Part shown: positions 16,104 to 24,976 of the stretch, in pieces | Numbering within the stretch: position 1 is the stretch's first letter | Layout of the letters: each line of letters opens with the position of its first letter | NCBI GenBank assembly: GCA_934317005.1 | Contig: CAKREB010000007.1 | Span: 96,458-160,457 of the forward strand | Reading direction: 5' to 3' | Source: an uncultured Lachnospiraceae bacterium | GTDB taxonomy: Bacteria > Bacillota > Clostridia > Lachnospirales > Lachnospiraceae | DNA: 64,000 bases | The notes under the pieces: generated by a model | Seen by the model: the letters and a program-made list of their open reading frames with translations, nothing else | Told to the model about the DNA's origin: nothing | Databases searched by the model: none | Made by a program: the position numbers and the translations under genes

Positions 16104-17039
16104 TTATTTTCTAATCTTAATCGTTTCCGTCGCACATTCATACCAATATACAGAGCCTGATAAAAATTCTTCTCTGGATACAAACTGTTCATTTGCCTCC
16201 TGTACCATCTCATAAAGCTCTTCCTCACTTCCGACCGCATGTTCCGGAATAGCCAGAAATTCATGGATGCTGCTTGGCAAAAGATAATAATCTTCCCCAA
16301 ACACATTGCCTACCGTCTTAAGCGTATCCGGATATAATATTACAGAGGCACCATTGATTCCATTACTGTTTGTGATCACATAAGGATCTGTCACCTGTTT
16401 AGACTCCATATCCGCATACAATGTTTCCTCCAATGCTGCCCATTCGCTGTCCTTCTCCTGCAATAACTGCTTTAACATAGAATGCATACTACAGATTCTT
16501 TCCGGAAACAACCGTCTGGTATTCTCTCTCGCTAGAGAAAAGACTTCCGGAGCCGTCATATTCCATTCATCAAGCCACCTCTGGCTGATTTTTACCGATC
16601 CGATACCATCATCTTCATTTCGCACTATAATATAAAACACTACTGCCATGTCTAAGAATCTGATGTACGGTATTGTCTGAAACATCTCTTTATTTTTCTC
16701 ATAAGATACCAGTCGAAACGTAATCTTATCTTCACATGCTTCAAAAGACGGATCAAGCATCGGAACCTGCTCCTGCTTGACTGTTGCAATGTATATCTCA
16801 TATATCTGTTCTGCCAACATCTGCATATCTTTTCCCTGACAGTACTCTTCATAATAAAGATTCAAATAAAAATTAGGAGAAATCCCCCTGTCCTCTGCCA
16901 AAATAACCATGCTGTCTAACTCTGTCGCATTGTTCTTTACCACCTTATGAATCTCTACATGAACGGAATCTTCAAACTTATCTTTCACTATTACCTGCAT
17001 TTCTTTACAAAAATCCTGATATTCTTTTCTTTCTTCCAT
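16104..17039 (-). CDS. DUF5688 family protein
   Basis: 311 residues from ATG at 17039, chosen because AAAGGAAG lies 5 nt upstream; ATGs further upstream have weaker sites. The N-terminus contains VHVEIHKVVKNNATELDSMV, and the centre has NTRRLFPERICSM and NGINGASVILYP, a conserved order I associate with DUF5688 proteins of Lachnospiraceae. Such genes often occur in many copies per genome. No catalytic motif, signal peptide or membrane helix is visible. It is monocistronic by spacing. Function unknown. Confidence 0.7.
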   Translation of the reverse strand: MEERKEYQDFCKEMQVIVKDKFEDSVHVEIHKVVKNNATELDSMVILAEDRGISPNFYLNLYYEEYCQGKDMQMLAEQIYEIYIATVKQEQVPMLDPSFEACEDKITFRLVSYEKNKEMFQTIPYIRFLDMAVVFYIIVRNEDDGIGSVKISQRWLDEWNMTAPEVFSLARENTRRLFPERICSMHSMLKQLLQEKDSEWAALEETLYADMESKQVTDPYVITNSNGINGASVILYPDTLKTVGNVFGEDYYLLPSSIHEFLAIPEHAVGSEEELYEMVQEANEQFVSREEFLSGSVYWYECATETIKIRK

Positions 17040-17072
17040 AAACTTCCTTTCCATTTTTAAAATTCCCTGCAA

Positions 17073-17636
17073 ATCCTAATACCGCGAATTATTTCCACCC
17101 TATTATCGCTTTTGTTCAAAACATATTAGCAGTAAACTAAAAATTTCTTCTGCTTTGTGTATATCCAATAACCTGCTTTTGATTGTGACTTATCGTATAC
17201 GACAAAGCCACTGCAAATCCTTTGTCAAACAGTAAGCTGGTATATCTCAGACAGTAACTGGGAGAATATGGTAATTACCGCATGAAATTGTACGCATCTA
17301 AATGTTAAACTTAATCGTTAGGATTTTTGTCGCATTCTCTGATGAAACAATTTTTAACATAACATATTTTATTTCTTTTCTAGTTGATTTTCTGAAAAAT
17401 ATCTTGAAATATCAAAATAGAATCATAGAATACTTCTTTAGAACTGATAAGACTTGCTTTATGCATCTAAGAATATGCTCTTTCAAACACTTTTTTGCTT
17501 TCACTGCATCTTCTCTTTCTAATCCTCTGCACTTGCAGTTATCGAAGAAATTTTCTATCACTAGAGTATCAGATTGCTGTCTTTTTGACAATATTCAAAA
17601 CTACTAAAACTTTTTGTTCCAATTATCCGATTCATC
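17073..17636. other. Intergenic stretch without recognisable gene
   Basis: About 560 bp, AT-rich. The only sizeable frame is on the plus strand (17302-17607) and has no Shine-Dalgarno site or protein-like composition. The promoter for DUF5688 must lie in the left part; no clear -35/-10 pair was found. I see no tRNA or riboswitch fold. Confidence 0.5.
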
Positions 17637-17682
17637 AAAAAAGCACAAGAGGAGATTTCATAAAATTCTTCTCCTCTTGTGC
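17637..17682 (-). terminator. Terminator of the nfn operon
   Basis: GCACAAGAGGAGA (17643-17655) pairs perfectly with TCTCCTCTTGTGC (17670-17682); on the minus strand it is followed by six T (17642-17637). It lies 44 bp after the nfnB stop. Confidence 0.9.
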
Positions 17683-17725
17683 AATATTACTTTTTCAGAC
17701 TAATTTTTTGTTCAAAATCACGAAC

Positions 17726-19114
17726 TTATTTGCTTAAAAATTCATGAATACCCTTAGCAGCAGCCTTTCCTGCGCCCATTGCAAGGATTACGGTAGCTGC
17801 ACCTGTAACAGCATCACCACCGGCATATACCTTTGCCTTTGTTGTCTGACCATTTTCCTCTTCTGCTACAATACATTTTCTCTTGTTGATCTCAAGTCCC
17901 TTTGTAGTAGATGAAATCAATGGATTTGGACTGGTACCAAGTGACATGATAACAGTATCAACATCTAATACAAACTCAGAACCCGGTACTTCAACCGGTC
18001 TTCTACGACCTGACTCATCCGGCTCACCAAGTTCCATACGAATACATCTCATTCCACTTACATTACCGTCTTCATCTTCTAAGATTTCAACCGGGTTTGT
18101 TAAAAGATCAAAGATGATTCCCTCTTCCTTTGCATGGTGTACTTCTTCTACACGCGCCGGAAGCTCTTCTTCACTACGACGATATACGATATGCACATCA
18201 GCACCCAGACGAAGAGCTGTTCTTGCAGCATCCATCGCAACATTACCACCACCAACAACAGCTACTTTCCTGCCGGCTACAATCGGTGTTGCATAAGAAT
18301 CGTCAAATGCTTTCATCAAATTGCTACGTGTCAGGTACTCATTCGCTGAGAACACACCATTTGCATTTTCTCCCGGGATTCCCATAAATCTAGGAAGTCC
18401 GGCACCGGAACCTACAAATACTGCATCAAATCCCTCTTCATTTAACAGCTCATCGATTGTTGTTGCCTTACCGATTACGACATTTGTTTCAATCTTAACA
18501 CCGAGTGATTTTACATTTTCTACTTCCTTATCAACGACCTTGCTCTTTGGAAGACGGAACTCCGGAATTCCGTAAGATAACACACCACCGGCTTTATGCA
18601 ATGCCTCGAAAATAGTAACGTCATAACCAAGCTTTGCAAGATCTCCGGCACAGGTAAGTCCTGCAGGGCCGGAACCGATAACGGCAACCTTCTTACCATT
18701 CATTGATTCTGCCTTTGCAGGCTTGATTCCCTCTTCTCTTGCTGTATCTGCAACAAAACGCTCCAGCTTACCAATTGAAACAGCATCGCCCTTAATACCA
18801 CGAACACACTTTGCTTCGCACTGGCTCTCCTGTGGACATACACGACCACAAACAGCAGGAAGCGCAGAAAACTGACTGATTACCTGATATGCACCCTCTA
18901 CATTTCCTTCTTCTACTTCCTTAATGAATCCCGGAATATTAATATTAACAGGACATCCCTTGACACACTGTGGATTTTTACACTTCAGGCAGCGTGTTGC
19001 TTCTGCCATTGCCTCTTCCTTATTATAACCAAGACAAACCTCTTCAAAGTTTGTAGCACGAACCTTTGGATCCTGCTCACGTACAGGAACTCTCTTTAAT
19101 ACATCTACTTCCAT
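17726..19114 (-). CDS. nfnB: NADPH-dependent ferredoxin:NADP oxidoreductase large subunit (GltD-like, NfnB)
   Basis: 462 residues. N-terminal Fe-S domain with CLKCKNPQCVKGCP and CGRVCPQESQCEAKC (two 4Fe-4S clusters), then two dinucleotide folds: VIGSGPAGLTCAGDLAKLGY (FAD) and VVGGGNVAMDAARTALRLGA (NADPH). It is commonly annotated GltA, but its partner here is NfnA, not a glutamate synthase large subunit, so NfnB is the better call. The NfnAB complex bifurcates electrons between NADH, NADPH and ferredoxin in fermentative Clostridia. It is 33 nt after nfnA in one operon and ends at a strong terminator. Confidence 0.92.
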   Translation of the reverse strand: MEVDVLKRVPVREQDPKVRATNFEEVCLGYNKEEAMAEATRCLKCKNPQCVKGCPVNINIPGFIKEVEEGNVEGAYQVISQFSALPAVCGRVCPQESQCEAKCVRGIKGDAVSIGKLERFVADTAREEGIKPAKAESMNGKKVAVIGSGPAGLTCAGDLAKLGYDVTIFEALHKAGGVLSYGIPEFRLPKSKVVDKEVENVKSLGVKIETNVVIGKATTIDELLNEEGFDAVFVGSGAGLPRFMGIPGENANGVFSANEYLTRSNLMKAFDDSYATPIVAGRKVAVVGGGNVAMDAARTALRLGADVHIVYRRSEEELPARVEEVHHAKEEGIIFDLLTNPVEILEDEDGNVSGMRCIRMELGEPDESGRRRPVEVPGSEFVLDVDTVIMSLGTSPNPLISSTTKGLEINKRKCIVAEEENGQTTKAKVYAGGDAVTGAATVILAMGAGKAAAKGIHEFLSK

Positions 19115-19147
19115 GATAGCTTTCCTTTCTATGTATGTTTCCGTTAA

Positions 19148-20032
19148 TTATCCGTTACACTGACCACATCCGCCGTGATGTGTTTCGCCTTCTTCAAGAC
19201 GAAGCATTGCACGTCCCTCTTCTGTTTTGTACATTCTCTGACGCTGCATTGCCTGATCAAAGTCTACCAGATGACCATCAAACTCAGGTCCGTCTACACA
19301 TGCAAACTTAATCTCATCTCCCACCTGCAAACGACAAGCACCGCACATACCTGTTCCATCTACCATGATAGGATTCATGCTTACAATTGTTGGAATATTC
19401 AGTTCCTTTGTTAAAATTGTTACAAATTTCATCATAATCATTGGGCCGATTGCAATCACTCTTGTATATTCTTTTCCCTGATTTTTCACCAGTTCATTGA
19501 TCTGATCACAGGCATTTCCCTTAAATCCATAAGAACCATCATCTGTAGCAATGTAAAGATTCTTTGCAACTTTTCCCATCGCTTCTTCTAAGATCAAAAT
19601 GTCCTTTGTACGGGCACCGATGATAACATCAACATCAATACCATGCTCCTTCATCCACTTAACCTGTGGATATACAGGTGCTGTACCAACACCACCACAT
19701 ACAAAAAGAAGCTTTTCTTTCTTTAACTCATCCTCAGATAATTCTAATAATTCTGATGGACATCCGAGAGGACCTACAAAATCCATAAAAGACTCGCCTA
19801 CTTCGTATTTAGCCATCTCATGAGTAGAAGCACCTACTGTCTGAAATACAATGGTAACGGTTCCTTTTTCTCTGTCATAATCGCATACCGTCAATGGGAT
19901 ACGCTCTCCCTTTTCATCCATCTTCACAATGACAAACTGTCCCGGTTGACAGGACTTTGCTACTCTGGGTGCCTCAATATCCATAAGCCAGATATTATTG
20001 GCAAGATATTCTTTCTTCAAAATCTTATACAT
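19148..20032 (-). CDS. nfnA: Ferredoxin:NADP oxidoreductase small subunit (NfnA)
   Basis: 294 residues, related to PyrK and sulfide dehydrogenase subunits. N-terminal FAD-binding barrel (CQPGQFVIVKMDEKGERIPL), NAD-binding half (FVCGGVGTAPVYPQVKWM), and a C-terminal 2Fe-2S site with MCGACRLQVG and a later FACVDGPEFDGHLVDF. Together with NfnB it forms the bifurcating NADH-dependent ferredoxin:NADP oxidoreductase. There is no pyrD next to it, which argues against PyrK. Confidence 0.92.
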   Translation of the reverse strand: MYKILKKEYLANNIWLMDIEAPRVAKSCQPGQFVIVKMDEKGERIPLTVCDYDREKGTVTIVFQTVGASTHEMAKYEVGESFMDFVGPLGCPSELLELSEDELKKEKLLFVCGGVGTAPVYPQVKWMKEHGIDVDVIIGARTKDILILEEAMGKVAKNLYIATDDGSYGFKGNACDQINELVKNQGKEYTRVIAIGPMIMMKFVTILTKELNIPTIVSMNPIMVDGTGMCGACRLQVGDEIKFACVDGPEFDGHLVDFDQAMQRQRMYKTEEGRAMLRLEEGETHHGGCGQCNG

Positions 20033-20091
20033 AATAAGCCTCCATCTTTCTTTTTCTAATACCCCATTGTATCTTCAGGGTATCTGACTTT

Positions 20092-20577
20092 TTATTTAAA
20101 AACATCCAGATTTTCACAACGTGATAGAAAACTGTTTGAAAATCTTTCATCATGACTAACATTTTCTCCAAACCAGTCCGGCGGAGTAAAATGTAATGCA
20201 TCCTCTTCATCTGCAAATTCTACTTCAATAAAATACAATCCGTCAAGCCTTCCATGAAAAACATCAAGTTCACCTGTATGACCACTTGGCAGCGGAATAA
20301 TATAGCGGGTCTTTTGAATCAGATAATGATCTGCCTTCTCGCGCAGATGATAATATCCCTCCTGTGTCAGCTCTGCTTCCAGTTCCTGACTCACCCTGAC
20401 ATTACTCTCAGCCTCCAGCGAAACGCCCGACTTATATGTCAGAATATATCTTTCATTGCTTTTTCGAATCCGCACAACCGGCCGGGTACATAAGTATCCC
20501 TGCTCTATTTCTTTTTTAGGATAAGCTTCCAGATTATCCGGAAGCTTTTTAATTTGAAATTTTTTTTCAATTTCCAT
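20092..20577 (-). CDS. CYTH-domain protein (triphosphatase-like)
   Basis: 161 residues beginning MEIEKKFQIKKLPDN: the ExExK motif of the CYTH tunnel fold is at residues 2-6 in the form EIEKK. Alternating basic and acidic strands follow (RPVVRIRKSNERYILTYKSG; ELDVFHGRLDGLYFIEVEF), as expected for metal-dependent triphosphate binding. Family members hydrolyse inorganic triphosphate or act on thiamine triphosphate or ATP; the substrate here is open. It is 59 nt upstream of nfnA and may be co-transcribed. Confidence 0.85.
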   Translation of the reverse strand: MEIEKKFQIKKLPDNLEAYPKKEIEQGYLCTRPVVRIRKSNERYILTYKSGVSLEAESNVRVSQELEAELTQEGYYHLREKADHYLIQKTRYIIPLPSGHTGELDVFHGRLDGLYFIEVEFADEEDALHFTPPDWFGENVSHDERFSNSFLSRCENLDVFK

Positions 20578-20648
20578 ATATCATAACCTTTTCTTCACTA
20601 CATTTCAAGAATTTCGCTGCATCCAAAAAATGTTATTTTCGGAACTTT

Positions 20649-20843
20649 CTATTCTGCCTTAGTGCCTGCTGTTTCAGACAAAGGCTGCTGCTTTGCATTT
20701 TTCTTCTTTCGCAATGTAATGCCAAGCATGATTCCGGCAAATGCAACTACCGCACTGATAATAAACTTTACCAGATACCATAAAAAAGCACCTCCAAATG
20801 TAAAATCTGCAATCCCCTTTGCTAAAAGCGTTGTCAACATCAT
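20649..20843 (-). CDS. Small membrane protein, 64 residues
   Basis: One strong hydrophobic segment (about residues 20-44, WYLVKFIISAVVAFAGIMLG) followed by the basic patch RKKKNAK and a polar tail. The start (ATG at 20843 or the next codon) has AAGGTGTGG upstream. It resembles small conserved single-pass proteins of Clostridia; function unknown. Confidence 0.6.
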   Translation of the reverse strand: MMLTTLLAKGIADFTFGGAFLWYLVKFIISAVVAFAGIMLGITLRKKKNAKQQPLSETAGTKAE

Positions 20844-20862
20844 ATCTTCACCACACCTTTCT

Positions 20863-20882
20863 AAAAGTCATATATGACTTTT
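20863..20882. repeat. 20-bp perfect palindrome between hisIE and a membrane protein gene
   Basis: AAAAGTCATATATGACTTTT is self-complementary. It lies 72 bp after the hisIE stop. The stem is AT-rich and lacks a long T-run, so either a weak terminator of the his operon or an operator for the downstream small gene is possible. Confidence 0.45.
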
Positions 20883-20953
20883 TATGATACCCTCTATCCT
20901 CTGTCTTCTTTCGATCTCTTTTCAAAACGAAGACAAATACGTACATAAAACAG

Positions 20954-22216
20954 CTATCTTCTGTTTACCAGCTCTTTTGTAATATCATCCCAGTCCAGAT
21001 CACACTCTGCCATCAAAACCATCATGTGATAAAGGAAATCAGCAATTTCGTATTTTAATTCCTCTGCATCAGGATTCTTCGCTGCAATGATGATCTCGGA
21101 AGCTTCTTCACCGCATTTCTTTAAAATCTTATCAATTCCCTTATCAAACAGATAATTTGTATAAGAACCTTCTTTCGGATGATTCTTGCGCTCCATAATG
21201 ATATTAAAATCATCTGTCAGAACTGTATGTGGATTTGTTGATACATAGTCTTTCTTTGCCAGCTCCTTGAAAAAGCAGCTATAGCTTCCTGTGTGACATG
21301 CTGCGCCAATCTGACGAACCTTTGCTAAAATGGTATCATTGTCACAATCTAGCATCAATGATTTCACATACTGGAAGTGACCGGAAGTTTCTCCCTTTAG
21401 CCATAGTTTTTGACGACTACGGCTGTAATATGTCATTTTACCGGTTTCCAAAGTCTTGCGATAGGACTCTTCATTCATATAGGCAACCATCAGCACATCA
21501 TTTGTGCGATAATCCTGAACCACAACCGGGATCAAGCCATTATCCAACAGCTTAAAGTCTGAAAAATCAATCAGACTTTCAAATACTTCCACATCAATAC
21601 CCTGCTTTTTAAGCCCTCTTTTGGCCTTATAGATATCTTTTTCCTCAAAGTAGTTTGTCATAACTGCCTGTACCGTAGGATAAGAAAAAATTTCTGCCAG
21701 ATCATTACGGATCAGTCCGTCACGAACCATCACTTCAATCTTTGTATTTGAAATCGCATCTGCAAAACTCTTCGTCGTATCAATATGCTTTAGGATTGCT
21801 GTTCCAAATCCCATTTCATAAAAAGCATCTAACTGCTCTGCACTTTGAAAATCTGCACGCATATCAATCTCGATTGCTAACTTATCCTTTCCAAAGCGCC
21901 CCACAATCTGCTGCAGTTCTTTCTCTGCCGGCATCAGAGCCTTTCGAATGACCACCTTTGAAGCTCCTGTATAAAGTGCTTTTTTTGCGTCTTCAAAACG
22001 CTCCACATAGCTTCCCACATAAAACGGAACATCAATCTGCTTTTCAATCTGACGGACAGTCGATAAAAATTCTTCACGAGATGCCTCATCCCCTGAAAAG
22101 TTATACAAATAAAGACCGTCTGCGCCTTCGCAGGAATAATGATCTGCCAGGCGTATCACACTTCCGGACATCTCATTTTCTGCATTGATAAATGAAATCA
22201 ATTTCTTTTGACTCAT
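20954..22216 (-). CDS. hisIE: HisIE with extra HisA/HisF-like N-terminal domain
   Basis: 420 residues from ATG at 22216, with GGAGGAG 5 nt upstream. Residues about 1-205 resemble a HisA/HisF barrel (GADGLYLYNFSG, VPFYVGSYVERFEDAKKAL, GASKVVIRKAL), but the first catalytic Asp position reads FINAEN, while the second is kept (AIEIDMRADF). Residues about 215-310 are phosphoribosyl-AMP cyclohydrolase (VVVQDYRTNDVLMVAYMN; DCDNDT; CHTGSYSC for Zn). About 325-415 are phosphoribosyl-ATP pyrophosphatase (KKCGEEASEIIIAAKN). It catalyses steps 2 and 3 of histidine synthesis; the barrel is probably a pseudo-enzyme. Last gene of the his cluster. Confidence 0.9.
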   Translation of the reverse strand: MSQKKLISFINAENEMSGSVIRLADHYSCEGADGLYLYNFSGDEASREEFLSTVRQIEKQIDVPFYVGSYVERFEDAKKALYTGASKVVIRKALMPAEKELQQIVGRFGKDKLAIEIDMRADFQSAEQLDAFYEMGFGTAILKHIDTTKSFADAISNTKIEVMVRDGLIRNDLAEIFSYPTVQAVMTNYFEEKDIYKAKRGLKKQGIDVEVFESLIDFSDFKLLDNGLIPVVVQDYRTNDVLMVAYMNEESYRKTLETGKMTYYSRSRQKLWLKGETSGHFQYVKSLMLDCDNDTILAKVRQIGAACHTGSYSCFFKELAKKDYVSTNPHTVLTDDFNIIMERKNHPKEGSYTNYLFDKGIDKILKKCGEEASEIIIAAKNPDAEELKYEIADFLYHMMVLMAECDLDWDDITKELVNRR

Positions 22217-22245
22217 TCTTCTCCTCCATTTCAACCGGTATCTCT

Positions 22246-22836
22246 CTACAAACTCCCTTTTGTAGACAATACATCCGTAATTCTTTCATCATAAGAAACG
22301 GCCTGATCTAACGCCTTAGCAAAAGCCTTAAAAGCTGCCTCTATAATATGATGGTTATTCTGTCCATCTAACATCTTAAGATGCAGATTCATCTGTGCTG
22401 CATAACTGACTGCATAGAAAAATTCATGAACCATCTCCGTGTCAAATTCCCCTACCTTTGGCACAGAAAACTGAAGATTTTCCTGCAAATATGGTCTTCC
22501 CGAAAGATCCAGTGCACACAGGACTAATGTTTCATCCATCGGAAGTATGAAATTTCCAAAACGCCTGATTCCCTTTTTCTCTCCAACAGCCTTACTGATT
22601 GCCTGTCCGAGCACAATTCCCGTATCCTCAATGGTATGATGGGAATCCACTTCCAAATCTCCACTGACAGATACCTGCAGATCAAACAGACCATGTCTTG
22701 CAAAACTGTTGAGCATATGATCAAAAAAACCAATTCCGGTAGAAATCTCTGCTTTTCCTGTTCCATCCAGATTTAATGTGATCTGAATATCTGTTTCACC
22801 TGTTTTTCTAGTAACCGTTGCAATTCTTTCTTTCAT
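22246..22836 (-). CDS. hisB: Imidazoleglycerol-phosphate dehydratase
   Basis: 196 residues from ATG at 22836 (MKERIATVTRKTGETD); a TTG at 22848 is an alternative start. The two Mn-binding motifs of the fold are present: DSHHTIEDTGIVLGQA and GQNNHHIIEAAFKAFAKAL. It dehydrates imidazole glycerol phosphate in histidine synthesis. It is monofunctional (no phosphatase domain), as usual in Firmicutes. It sits between hisD and hisIE in the his cluster. Confidence 0.95.
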   Translation of the reverse strand: MKERIATVTRKTGETDIQITLNLDGTGKAEISTGIGFFDHMLNSFARHGLFDLQVSVSGDLEVDSHHTIEDTGIVLGQAISKAVGEKKGIRRFGNFILPMDETLVLCALDLSGRPYLQENLQFSVPKVGEFDTEMVHEFFYAVSYAAQMNLHLKMLDGQNNHHIIEAAFKAFAKALDQAVSYDERITDVLSTKGSL

Positions 22837-22934
22837 ATTGCTAACCAAACCTTTCCATGAATCTATTATTTAGTATAACCGATTCCAACGGACAATACAA
22901 CCGGAACCGTTTTTTTGCAGGAATGCATCAGAAA

Positions 22935-24227
22935 TTAATCTTCAAAACGAACAGCAATGGAGTTTGCATGTGCCGTCAGCTTCTCTGCCGTTGCAAAGTC
23001 TTCAATGTCCGTGTGGATTCTGCGCAGTGCCTCCTCAGAATATGAAATGATGCTTGACTTTTTAATAAAGTCATCTACAGACAGTGGTGAGAAGAACTTT
23101 GCTGTTCCATTTGTCGGTAAAACATGATTTGGACCGGCAAAATAATCTCCCAGAGGTTCGCTGCTGTATTCTCCGAGGAAAATAGCACCTGCATTTCTAA
23201 TTCTTGTCATAGTGTCAAACGGATTCTTTGTCACAATCTCAAGATGCTCTGAAGCAATCTCATTTGCCGTAGCAATTGCTTCATCCATCGAATCTGCTAC
23301 CAAAATGTATCCATAGTTATCTAAAGACTTCTGAATGATCTCTTTTCGCGACAGCTTCTGTACAAAGCCTTCTACTTCCTTAGAAACCTTTTTGGCTAAC
23401 TCTTCACTTGTTGTCACAAGGATTGCAGATGCCATTTCATCATGCTCTGCCTGTGATAACAGATCGGCTGCCACATAACGTGGATTGGCTGTTTCATCAG
23501 CAAGAACCAGGATTTCACTTGGTCCGGCAATCGAATCAATGCTAACATGACCATATACAGCCTTCTTTGCCAATGCAACAAAAATATTTCCAGGTCCAAC
23601 GATCTTGTCGACTTTTTTAATACTCTCTGTACCATATGCCAGTGCTGCGATTGCCTGTGCCCCACCGACTTTATATACTTCATCTACACCAGCCTCATGA
23701 GCTGCCACTAAAGTGATAGGATATACCTTACCATCCTTTCCGGGTGGTGTAGTCATCACGATCTTATCGACACCGGCAACCTTTGCCGGAACAATATTCA
23801 TCAAAACAGAAGACGGATATACAGCCTTTCCACCCGGTACATATACACCAACACGCTCCAGTGCCGTTACCTTCTGACCAAGTAAAGTTCCATCCGGTTT
23901 ACTGTCAAACCAGCTGTAACGTACCTGTTTTTCATGATATTCCCTAATATTTTTGAGTGCCTTTCGGATAATCTCTACTAAATGAGAATCAACCTTCGTA
24001 TATGCTTCTTCAATCTCTTCCTTTGTTACACGGAATGTGTCCGAAGTAATCTCTACCCCATCAAATTTTTTCGTATAATCAAACAGAGCCTGATCTTTTC
24101 CCTTTTTTACTGTTTCAATAATCTCATTTACCGTACTCTCATACTCACTATATTGATTTGGGCTTCTTTTTAAAAGGTTTTCTAATATGTTTGCTTTTTC
24201 CTTTTCCGTCAATTTTACAATTCTCAT
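22935..24227 (-). CDS. hisD: Histidinol dehydrogenase
   Basis: 430 residues, normal length, from ATG at 24227 with GAGGAG 6 nt upstream. It oxidises histidinol to histidine with 2 NAD. Visible motifs are VYVPGGKAVYPSSVLMN, GPGNIFVALAKKAV, SIAGPSEILVLAD, the Zn ligand region LLSQAEHDEMA and the C-terminal AGPNHVLPTNGTAKFFS. It follows hisG by 93 nt. Confidence 0.96.
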   Translation of the reverse strand: MRIVKLTEKEKANILENLLKRSPNQYSEYESTVNEIIETVKKGKDQALFDYTKKFDGVEITSDTFRVTKEEIEEAYTKVDSHLVEIIRKALKNIREYHEKQVRYSWFDSKPDGTLLGQKVTALERVGVYVPGGKAVYPSSVLMNIVPAKVAGVDKIVMTTPPGKDGKVYPITLVAAHEAGVDEVYKVGGAQAIAALAYGTESIKKVDKIVGPGNIFVALAKKAVYGHVSIDSIAGPSEILVLADETANPRYVAADLLSQAEHDEMASAILVTTSEELAKKVSKEVEGFVQKLSRKEIIQKSLDNYGYILVADSMDEAIATANEIASEHLEIVTKNPFDTMTRIRNAGAIFLGEYSSEPLGDYFAGPNHVLPTNGTAKFFSPLSVDDFIKKSSIISYSEEALRRIHTDIEDFATAEKLTAHANSIAVRFED

Positions 24228-24320
24228 ATGCACTCCTCTTTTCTTTTGCTCCATTGCCAAACTGCTGCACTCCATCCCTTTTCACTTCTCTTTATACTGC
24301 TGCTTCAGGTTAGTTTCAGA

Positions 24321-24962
24321 TTACTCCGGAATCACTGTCTTTAACTGCTTCAACAACTTTGTGATGCGCTCGTGCTGCATTTTCATGCTCACTTCATTTA
24401 CCACAACTCTTGCTGATAGCGGACAGATCTCTTCTAACACTTCCAGACCATTTTCCTTTAAGGTAGAACCTGTTTCCACAATATCAACGATCACCTCAGA
24501 CAAACCAACGATCGGCGCAAGCTCTACAGAACCATTTAACTTAATGATCTCCACTGTCTGATGCTTTTTGTTGTAAAAGTAATCCTTTGCAATACTTGGA
24601 TATTTGCTTGCCACACGGATCAAAGAACCATTATTCAAAAGCTCTTTTGCACTTGCCGGACCGGCTACACACATGCGGCATTTTCCACAATTCAGATCCA
24701 GAACTTCGTATAACTTTCTTCCTTCCTCCAAAATAGTGTCTTTACCAACCACACCGATATCTGCAGCACCTAACTCTACATACGTCGGCACATCCGTTGC
24801 TTTCGACAAAAAGAACTTAAATCCCAACTCTTCATTGACAAAAATAAGCTTTCTTGTCTTTTCATCTTTCATTTCCTCACAGGTAATTCCTATCTGTTCC
24901 AGTAAGGCAAGGGTCTGTTTGGCTAATCTGCCCTTTGCCAATGCAAATGTAATATATCTCAT
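24321..24962 (-). CDS. hisG: ATP phosphoribosyltransferase, short form
   Basis: 213 residues. The short HisG lacks the C-terminal regulatory domain and needs HisZ, which is encoded 14 nt upstream. Motifs: FALAKGRLAKQTLALLEQIG at the N-terminus, ELGAADIGVVGKDTI and the PRPP loop VDIVETGSTLKENGL. First committed step of histidine synthesis; feedback control normally acts through HisZ. Confidence 0.95.
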   Translation of the reverse strand: MRYITFALAKGRLAKQTLALLEQIGITCEEMKDEKTRKLIFVNEELGFKFFLSKATDVPTYVELGAADIGVVGKDTILEEGRKLYEVLDLNCGKCRMCVAGPASAKELLNNGSLIRVASKYPSIAKDYFYNKKHQTVEIIKLNGSVELAPIVGLSEVIVDIVETGSTLKENGLEVLEEICPLSARVVVNEVSMKMQHERITKLLKQLKTVIPE

Positions 24963-24976
24963 AGTAATCTCCGTTC

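Noticed and set aside
16052..16306. Minus-strand frame of 84 codons over the DUF5688 3' end
   Set aside because: It is out of frame with the DUF5688 gene and has no ribosome site of its own.
17302..17607. Plus-strand frame of 101 codons in the intergenic gap
   Set aside because: No Shine-Dalgarno site, Phe/Leu/Ser-rich AT-driven composition, and no known similarity.
17726..20032. Glutamate synthase (GltD) plus dihydroorotate dehydrogenase electron-transfer subunit (PyrK)
   Set aside because: No gltB or pyrD partner is present, and the two-gene order with matched cofactors fits NfnAB better.
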